The translations under genes and the position numbers were made by a program. From a virus, in IMG/VR virus record IMGVR_UViG_3300046000_007471, positions 1 through 20,936 of that record: DNA of 20,936 bases; one strand, written 5' to 3'. Each line of letters opens with the position of its first letter. Within the stretch, counting starts at the first letter, position 1. The notes under the pieces were generated by a model. It made no database searches. It had not been told where the DNA came from and was given only the letters and a program-made list of their open reading frames with translations. Below are positions 1 to 8,800 of this stretch, one piece after another.

Positions 1-1
1 G

Positions 2-2560
2 AATAGTTTAGAGAGTGGGTATACTAATAAAAGTTTTTATTTCGATAATGATGAGCCTAAAAGTGTTACAAGTTATGAAACATTGTATAACAGTTATATA
101 GGTCAAAAAAATACATATCAAATAAAATCTAACGGTATTTTCGGTTCTAATAATGTTTTATCAAATACTGATGGTTTTTTTAACAGTCAAATAGAAAAAG
201 ATTTTACAGACATATCTAAAGGAAATGATTCATTTATTAGTAAACTAAGTGAATTTTTAAAACAGGAAAACACTCAAGTTAACATAGAATTAGTAGGGAC
301 TAGTTCTGCTCTCGATAGTGCAAATTATAATAAAAATTTATCGCAAACTAGAATAGATTCTGTTATTGAATATTTTAAAAACTATACAAATCCAAACACA
401 AATACATCTTTAAAAAATTTAGTAGATACTAGATTAAAATTTACAACTGTTTCTGAAGGGGAGGATGCGGTAATTTCAGTAAACGGTAGAACAATAAATT
501 GTAATCAATTAATCACTCAGGGTACAAGTAACAATAATAAAGATAAAAATATTTATTCTACAGATTCTATGGCGTGTAGAAGAGTAAGAATTGGTAAAGT
601 TACCGCAACCGAACCACCAACAAATAATAAAAGTAATGTTTTAGGACCTATTCAAACAAACCCTCAAAACGACAATAAAACAATAAACAATACGGATAAC
701 GTTACGGTTTCAAAACCACAATCAACAACAAGTATATCACAAAAATTAAAAGAAGGTTTGAGTAAAAAAGTACTTAGAAATCTTTTAACGGAGTGTGAAT
801 ATTTTGAAGTTATGGAAAAAACAACACCGTTTGTTTACGACTCAATAAAAGAAAAAATTAAATATTTTAATCCGGCATTTCATTCTATGACACCCGAAGG
901 ATTAAATGCTAGATTAACATTTTTGAATCAGTGCCTCAGACCTGGACAAACGATTCCTGTTATAGGTACTGATGGAAAACCGAAATTTAATGACGCGTCA
1001 AATACATCTTTTGGAGCACCTCCCGTTTTAATTTTAAGAATCGGTGATTTTTACCACACTAAGATTATTCCGAAAAGTATTGCATTTACTTATGACCCGT
1101 TGATTTACGATATGAACCCTGAAGGAATTGGATTACAACCTATGATTGCAAATGTTACAATGTCTTTTGATTTTATAGGTGGTCATGGTTTGGCAGGTCC
1201 TGTGGGGCAATTACAAAATGCGTTGTCGTTTAATTATTATGGTAATACAGAAATATATGATGAAAGAGCGGTGGCTACTGAGGATACAAGTGCTTTAGAT
1301 AAAGAAGTTTTTGACGCTATTGTTGAGGCTCAAGGTATAAAATCACCAATTGCGACAAATCCTAAAACTAATTTAGGAGGTACGACAATTGGTAATATAT
1401 TATCAACTAATGTAATTGAAGGTGGAGAAACTGGAGATATGACCTATCAAGCAATAATGGATAAACAAGTTGACCAACTTAAAGAATATTTTAGTAATGT
1501 TGTTAATCAAGCGGATTCGGTGGTTAAGACATATAATATGGGAGTATGGCAACTTATGACAAAAGATAGATTGTATACGACAGGTTTATTAAACGGCGAA
1601 CCACCAAATAATAATACCCCTATTTTTGGTTCATCTTCCGGTATTAGTAAAAAAATTGATGATTTATTTACATCATTTGTAAATGACATTAAAACCACCG
1701 ATGTTATAAACAATAATAATTCAATTATGTTTGGTTTGTATAAAACCACAAAATACAATAAAGAAATTCCTACAATTGAAAATAATTTTGTTAAATATGT
1801 GGAATCATTAAAGAGTGAATTTGAATCCACCGTTTTTGAAAAAAATCAAAATATTGTAAATCAAGAAGTTGATATGGTTCAAACATTTAGAAAATTAAAT
1901 GTTGTTACTAAAAAAACTGATGGTAAAATATTGGCGAACACTTCCGCATTTATATACAATGTAAGTGGAACTAGCGAAGTTACTCCACCAACCACACAAA
2001 CAAATACTTTAGGTGAATTAAGTAGTGATTACTCTTTAGCGTCAGATAAGTTAATGGATTATAATGATTTTTTAAAAAATAAAAAATTATTAGAAACAAC
2101 ATATGGACCAGAACCAGGAAAGTTCACTGCGTCCAGTGAAAAGTTTCAAGTACAATCTATAAATGAAAAAAGAATGTTTATGGTTATGGCTAGAATTTTT
2201 GAAAATAAAGATAAATTAGAAAAATTTAAAAGTACTGTTATAAGTACAGAAATTTCAAATGTACCAAAATTAAGAAAAACTTTTGACGAATTATGTGATA
2301 AATTTAAAGATTTAGTTTTGAACGAATTAAAAGCTGAAGAGAAAAAAATGAAAGATATTAAAGAAGATAAAGAGTATTTAAGTTACATTAATACTAATGT
2401 ATATTCTAAAGGTAAGACTAGAAAGTTTAATTATACCACAGTTCCTAATCAAACCACAAATAGTCAACAGATAACTTTAATAAAGAATGTTTACTCTGAC
2501 CAAAATGTTGATAATGATAATAAGACATTCAATGGTAAAATTAAGTTCAATAATAATTAA
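2..2560 (+). CDS. Large baseplate/tail protein with OmpA-like and tail-tube-like domains (5' end missing)
   Basis: The reading frame is open from base 2, so the gene starts before the window; the TTG at 83 is an internal codon. About 852 residues are visible. Roughly bases 190-600 encode an OmpA/MotB-like fold: a beta strand NIELVG, the helix signature YNKNLSQTRIDSVIEYF and the closing strand CRRVRIGKV, with a longer than usual insertion before that last strand. Bases about 1015-1200 read PPVLILRIGDFYHTKIIPKS followed by FTYDPLIYDMNPEGIG and ANVTMSFDF. This resembles the C-terminal half of contractile-injection-system tube/LysM baseplate proteins (Afp7-type). The C-terminal third is lysine/glutamate-rich and probably helical. 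It sits 2 bases before gp53 and is probably co-transcribed with it. By context it could start the tail tube or belong to the hub (gp48/gp54-like role). The OmpA call is moderately sure, the tube-domain call weaker, the exact role inferred. Confidence 0.6.
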   Translation, partial: NSLESGYTNKSFYFDNDEPKSVTSYETLYNSYIGQKNTYQIKSNGIFGSNNVLSNTDGFFNSQIEKDFTDISKGNDSFISKLSEFLKQENTQVNIELVGTSSALDSANYNKNLSQTRIDSVIEYFKNYTNPNTNTSLKNLVDTRLKFTTVSEGEDAVISVNGRTINCNQLITQGTSNNNKDKNIYSTDSMACRRVRIGKVTATEPPTNNKSNVLGPIQTNPQNDNKTINNTDNVTVSKPQSTTSISQKLKEGLSKKVLRNLLTECEYFEVMEKTTPFVYDSIKEKIKYFNPAFHSMTPEGLNARLTFLNQCLRPGQTIPVIGTDGKPKFNDASNTSFGAPPVLILRIGDFYHTKIIPKSIAFTYDPLIYDMNPEGIGLQPMIANVTMSFDFIGGHGLAGPVGQLQNALSFNYYGNTEIYDERAVATEDTSALDKEVFDAIVEAQGIKSPIATNPKTNLGGTTIGNILSTNVIEGGETGDMTYQAIMDKQVDQLKEYFSNVVNQADSVVKTYNMGVWQLMTKDRLYTTGLLNGEPPNNNTPIFGSSSGISKKIDDLFTSFVNDIKTTDVINNNNSIMFGLYKTTKYNKEIPTIENNFVKYVESLKSEFESTVFEKNQNIVNQEVDMVQTFRKLNVVTKKTDGKILANTSAFIYNVSGTSEVTPPTTQTNTLGELSSDYSLASDKLMDYNDFLKNKKLLETTYGPEPGKFTASSEKFQVQSINEKRMFMVMARIFENKDKLEKFKSTVISTEISNVPKLRKTFDELCDKFKDLVLNELKAEEKKMKDIKEDKEYLSYINTNVYSKGKTRKFNYTTVPNQTTNSQQITLIKNVYSDQNVDNDNKTFNGKIKFNNN

Positions 2561-2562
2561 TA

Positions 2563-2889
2563 ATGGCAAAAAGGCAAACATACGATAGATACGGAACTTT
2601 TCTTATTAACGGACAACAAACAGTCGTCCCTTATATTACTTTACCAAGTAAAACAACAGATAAGAGATATATCTATAAAGTAGACCAATCAAGATTAGAT
2701 AAAATCTCTCAACAGTTTTATGGTTCACCAACTTTTGGGTGGTTAATATTAATGGCTAATCCTCAATATGGTGGTCAAGAATGGAACATCCCTGATGGTG
2801 CGATATTGACAATACCTTTCCCACTTATAAGTTCTTTACAAGACTATAAAAGTCAATTAGATTTACATTTCTTCTACTATGGACGATAA
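2563..2889 (+). CDS. gp53: Baseplate wedge protein gp53-like (LysM fold)
   Basis: This 108-residue protein resembles T4 gp53, which joins neighbouring baseplate wedges and carries a LysM-like fold. A LysM-like stretch spans about residues 36-90: YKVDQSRLDKISQQFYG, then GWLILMANPQY and a closing PDGAILTIPFP, the usual 'asymmetric start, N-P-x-x, P-x-G-x-x-L-x-I-P' pattern. It is shorter than T4 gp53 (about 196 residues), so it is essentially the LysM core. The start follows the previous stop by 2 bases, and its last 11 bases overlap the start of the giant hub gene, which suggests translational coupling. In tailed phages this LysM fold is thought to be structural rather than a cell-wall binder. 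Confidence 0.85.
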   Translation: MAKRQTYDRYGTFLINGQQTVVPYITLPSKTTDKRYIYKVDQSRLDKISQQFYGSPTFGWLILMANPQYGGQEWNIPDGAILTIPFPLISSLQDYKSQLDLHFFYYGR

Positions 2890-5800
2890 TCAAGAAAACA
2901 TACTTGTCGATTTTGACGTTAATAATATTATTGTTGTTGACCCAAACAAAGTTGTTGATGAGAATGGTAGAGCCTCGGAACGTTTGATAAATCATGAGAA
3001 TTTGGTAATATACGCCAATCTTGAGTGTAAAGTTTTACCTAGAACTAAATTAATTTTAGGCTCTTCAAATACTGACAATGTCAGAACTATTTCTGTTGCG
3101 GAAATAAATTTTTTGAATCCAGGTAAAAAAACGTTTTTGGACAACTCTTATACTGATGATTTAACAGGTAAAGATATTCTTACTGGAAAAGGGACAAATC
3201 AATCAAATCCAAATAGTCCAACTAAGGATTTGAAAACTGATGAGTATTATTTAAAACAATCAACAACTACAGGAACTGCTGACGTTAAAACAACAGACAA
3301 TGGTTTATTGGGTATACGTTCAATTAGCGTTAGACAAAACACTAGTTTTTTACCAACAATAACCGTTAAAATGGAAGACGTTAGAGGTAGAGCATTATTT
3401 GAAAGTGGAGACAATTCACCGTATGCGTCTTTCTTTAATTTACCATATCCTTTATTTCATCTTACTTTAAAAGGGTATTATGGTAAAGCGATAAAGTTAC
3501 CTTTGATGTTAAAAGATTTTACCGCATCGTTTAATAGTGAAACTGCGAATTTTGATGTTACATGTGAATTTATTACTTATAAATTTAATGTGTTAAGTGA
3601 TATTTCGATGGGAAATGTTTTTGCAACACCTCACATGTATCAATCAAACGTTGAAACAAAGCCAAAGGTTGGAGGACCACAAACAAACCAACCAACAAAA
3701 AATAGTGTGGTTGAGTTAGGTTATGAAAAAATAAGGGAAATGTATAGTGAATACAAATCAAAAGGTATGATACCTGACGATTTTCCTGAAATAACTGTAG
3801 TACAGATGAAAAATAGAATTGATAATTTTATTAAAAATATTCTTAATTCATTTGAACAACAAAATTTAGACGCATTAACAAATTGTTCAAAATATCAAAC
3901 ACAAGTAGGTAATTTTAGAGGGGAAGTTTTAATTTATCAAGGTAGTTCATGGTTCAACAGATACATGGATACTGAAAATGCTTTTATAACCAATGACGGT
4001 CAAAAAGTTTATACGTTTAAAAAAGAATACAATCAAACAAAAAGACAAGACGCTAAAAACGAACTAAAAAAAATTGTTGAAAAGTATAATGAAATTTTAA
4101 ATAAAAATGAAACATTAGGTAATCCTGGTAGTTACACAATTAATGGGGATGAAAAAAAGGTTGAGTTAGGTAACAAAGTTAATTACAATGATTTTAGTGT
4201 TACGGATTTGAAAGTAGAAGATTTTGAATTATTGGAGACTTATCGACAAAGAAAAAAAATAACGGGAGATGTTAATCAAACACAACTTGACTTATTCAGA
4301 ATAGAACTTGAAGAAGAAAATATTGTAAGTAATTCAAGTATTAAATTAGAAGACGGTCAACCTGTATTGATAACGGATTATTTTATTTTTGAAGGGTTAA
4401 AGAGATTTGAAGGTATAATTAACGAAATGTTAAAGTCTGCAAAAGACAATAGAAACGCGATTGAAGAGGACTTGACACAAGCTTTATCGGAACAACTACA
4501 AAATAAATCTAACGGTATAGGTTTTGTGCCAACAATTAGAAATGTTTTGGCGGTTTTGTTTGCAAATGGTGAGGCTTTTTTACGTTTGATGGACGATGTT
4601 CATACTAAGGCGTGGGCTCAAAAAGATAATAAAATACGTAAGTCAATTATTTTTGACGCCAAAACAAATCCGGCTAGCTCAGAACCATCAAGTTCGGGTG
4701 GTAATGCTAAAATACCTGTATTTCCTTGGCCACAAATTTTAGTGAGTACAAGTGGTGATAAAGGTCAAGAATATTTTGAAGTGAAATATCCTGGTAGTCC
4801 CGAGATAATTGACCAAACACAGGCTTATCGTTATGACGTTTGGCCTGAAGTTGAATTTCTTGAAGAATTTATCAAAGGATTAACTCAGAGAACAACTTCA
4901 GTTGATTATGTTGAAACTTCAAATGAAGAAAGTGATATCAAAAGAGTAAGTTTAAATGCTATTGAATATCCAACATCTAATGTGATTTATAGTAATAAAG
5001 AAGAGACTAAATATTTTTTTGAAATATATGAAAGGATTTTATTATATTCATTTTTTTCTAAAATGGGAAGAACTAATAATAACACTGCGGACTCAAGTTC
5101 AATTTCAAACCTAATCGCCGAGATAGAAAAAACTAATATAGTTCAAAGTTTAGGTAATAACAATCCATTTTTAAGTGAAAAATTAAAAAACTATCCCTAC
5201 AATTCTTCAAATATTCTCGAGATATTAAAACAATACTCAAATCAAGGTGTTGGGGAAAGTTGGCAAAACTTTATTAGAGGTATATTCAATACGTCGTATA
5301 TTAAAAATTTAGTAGAAAATTCAGAATTCGAAATATTCAATATCGGTACTAATAAAATACAATTTTTAGGTAGAACAATAGATTTATTCAAAGTCAACAA
5401 TACGATATCTATTGAAGGTGAAGAAAAATTAGTTGAGTATTTGACGGGAAATTCAAAAAATCAAAAAACATTTGATTTAACGGATACATTCCCTTTTACA
5501 AACTTAAGTTGGGATAAGACAAACATGGCTGGTGTTTCATCGTTAGATTTATCGTCTTTGAATTTAGTTAGTAATTTAAATTTACCAATACCGTTTGCAT
5601 CTATCGGAGATTTTTTCCAAACTAGTAAAGTTATAAATTATAATAAAAATCTGAAAGTAATTTCAAATTTTTCAGGTCAAACATTAAACTCATTAGCTCC
5701 GAAACCATTCGCCAGTTTCAATTATCTAAGTTTAACAACTCCAAATTTATTAAATCAAAAACAAGAATTTAATATTTCCAAATTAAATGATTTTTATTTA

Positions 5801-8800
5801 AATAGGGTAAATAAACCTAATCAACAATTACCTACCGAAGGAACATTACTTTATAAAAATCATAATGGTGAGTTAACTGATTTACAAACGGTTTCAATTT
5901 TGAATACTCCTTATTTTATAAATTCTATACAAGATGGAGTAAATAAATTCAGAGATTATAATGAAAATCCATATGTTGCATCCGCTTTTTTATTTTTAAA
6001 CAGCTTACCAATTGCAACATTGAAAGAAAAGTATAAAACCTTCAATGAAGTATCAAATCCAAACGCGACTGAACCTCAAGATAATATAGAAGATTTAAAT
6101 TATATTTTTGCGACCTTAAAAAAATACGGAGCGATACATAAATTACCGTTGGCGTGGACGCTAAAAATGGGGTCGATATGGCATAGATATAAAAAATACG
6201 TTGAAAAAGGTGAGGATATTTTAAACACTTCTTGGTCAGGTTTTAGTTATATTAATAATTTTGACCCTACGACTAATGACCCAACAAAAGATTATGCGTT
6301 AACTCTTTCAGGGGGTAATGTTGATATTATTTTAGAAAAAAACTCAACATTAGGAGGTCAACAATACACTACAATTAACACCGGAGTTTATCCAAAATTA
6401 ATTAACGATTTTAATGTGTTTTATCAAGGATATCAAGTTTTTAATGGTTATACAAGTTCAGATATACAAAGTGGTATTACTTCAGGAGTTACAATTTTCA
6501 ATGTACCGACATCGAATTTAACATTTAGTAATGGTTATGATTTACAAAACTTGAATAGAGTTTTACGTATAACGCCTTGGTCTGTTTATGTTGACGATAT
6601 AAGTAAAAAATATTCATATTTACTACCCTCACACGGAAGTCAAATAAATCAAATTAAAGATGAATGTTTTGTAAATAATTTAAAAGTTACTGAAGTAACA
6701 GGAAACACCTCAGTTTATAATGGTTCAATTAGATTATTTTGGGCGGCACCAAATTATGGTTATTTTGATGTTAATGACATTGTTAAGCCATCTCCATCGG
6801 AGTATATGCAAAGGATTTTACCATTCACAAGTCAACAAAGAAACTTTACATTACAGGGGAGTCAATCAACATATAGTAAAATTGAAGATATCTTCGGTGT
6901 CTTCGAAAAAAATGTTTTAGATACTTTCGAAAAGAAATTTTTGGATTTTTCAAAATCAATTTATGACTACAAAGACCCGTTAGAAGGTAGTACAAAATCG
7001 TACGGTAATTTTCAAATGTTATTTACATCATTAATGAAAGTACCTTCAATTTCTGACGATTTAAGTTTGACTAATTATGATAGATTAATTTTTTTACAAA
7101 ATAGACAGATTATAAACTTTGGTAATATAATTAAAAGTTTCTTAGAGTATGATGTTTTGATAAAATTTGGTAACCCATCTAATTTTGATAGAAATTTATT
7201 TTATTCTTTTTCTAATGATGTAAATGAGATTGTAGACCCTTGGACTTGGGAATACTATAGTATTAACACACCAAACGCTTTACCTAACACAAGTGGAGTA
7301 CCTAATTTGGTTACTTCTAAACTAAACTACCCAAATGAATGGAAAACTTTGGAAACGTATGTTGGTTTTTCACAATTAAGTGGGATTACTTACACAAATA
7401 CAGGCTCAACAATTACCGATTTTTTTATAGATTTTAATATTGCATTTACTGAAAAAAATATTGTAAATTTTACACCGATAATAAAAATATATGCCACACA
7501 AAAACAAACTGACCCAAATTTAAATCCTATAACTTTCAAAACAAAAATGAGTGAATTTTTGGTTTCAAACGAAACTTTTGTAGGTAAAATTGTGAATAGT
7601 TTATTTACCAAATTAAATAAAGAATTGGATAACATTAAAATAAATCCTGAAAAAAATACTAAAACGGCGATTGAAGGTGAAACCCCAAAAGAACAACTAT
7701 GGGATATGTTCAAAGCAATTAACGATAAATGGATTGCGGGTAACGATTTTAAAAATAAAACATTGTTTGAAGATGTTTTACTTTTAGATAGAGCAAGTAG
7801 AAATGTTGGTGACATTATTTTGGTTGATATATATAAACTTTCTGAACTAATTGACCCTCAAACTTTGAATCCTAAAACTAATTTATTATATGTTGTATCA
7901 AGTATATTGACTGAAAATAGATTTCAGATGTTTAACGTTCCGGCATATGTTAATTTTTATAATGTACAAGATGCTACTAAAAATCCTAAACCAAGGTCAG
8001 ATGGAAGTACTCAAACGGCAAATGATTTGTTTGGAACATTTCTAAGTGTTGATACAAGAAATTCTTCCACTAAAATGGTTTGTTTTTATGTTGGTAAGTC
8101 AAGTGAATTTTTGGATTCACCAAAAACACAAACACAAAGAAAAAATGATACATTTTCATTAACACAAGTTTCTAATCATCCATTGGTGGAAAATTTATCG
8201 GACAAAAAAGATTGGGACAAATCCAATAAAGTGGTCGGTTTCAATGTTGACATCGGACCACAAAATCAAGGGGTATTTACCAGATTCTCAGTGTCTCAAA
8301 AGTCCGCAACATCAACTGCCGAGTCTTTACAAAGAATTTCGGAAATTGCGAATCAGGCAGGAAATAGAACTGTATCCACACAAAACCAATCTTTATTGGA
8401 CATTTATCAAACAAGAAGTTACACATGTGACATTAGTATGATGGGTAATGTTATGATTCAACCAATGATGTACTTTAACTTGAGATATGTACCTATGTTT
8501 TCAGGGTCATATATGATTACAACGGTAAATCATGAAATAGGACCTGGTAAATTTGAGACAACAATTCAAGGTGTAAGACAACCTACATTCAATTTACCAA
8601 AAATAACTGATTTCTTAATGTCGTTAAGAGCTAATTTAGTTCAAGCGATTATAGATAAAACTGCTCAAGCTAAACAAGAACAAACAAAGGATAGTCAAGG
8701 TAATTCTATTAGTAATAAAAACAAAACCGCATCTGATGCAAAAAAAGGTAAGAAATTAACAGAAGTTCAGGCTTGTACGCCAATTCCGAAATACTCAGAT

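Noticed and set aside
83-85. TTG at 83 as the start of the first gene
   Set aside because: The same frame stays open back to base 2 with normal codons, so the gene is cut by the window edge and the TTG is an internal leucine codon.
1507-1830. 107-codon minus-strand open frame with hydrophobic stretches, possible membrane protein
   Set aside because: It lies fully within the first large plus-strand gene; the hydrophobic composition is explained by complementing polar AT-rich codons, and everything else in the window is plus-strand.
3100-7700. Possible intein or homing endonuclease explaining the unusual length of the hub protein
   Set aside because: I saw no intein splice-junction pattern (Cys/Ser start, His-Asn end) with a LAGLIDADG or HNH motif; the composition is uniform and looks structural.
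7390-7815. 141-codon minus-strand open frame inside the hub gene
   Set aside because: It is antisense to a long coding frame in AT-rich DNA; its hydrophobic look is the usual result of reading Lys/Asn/Glu-rich genes backwards. No start context or neighbours support it.
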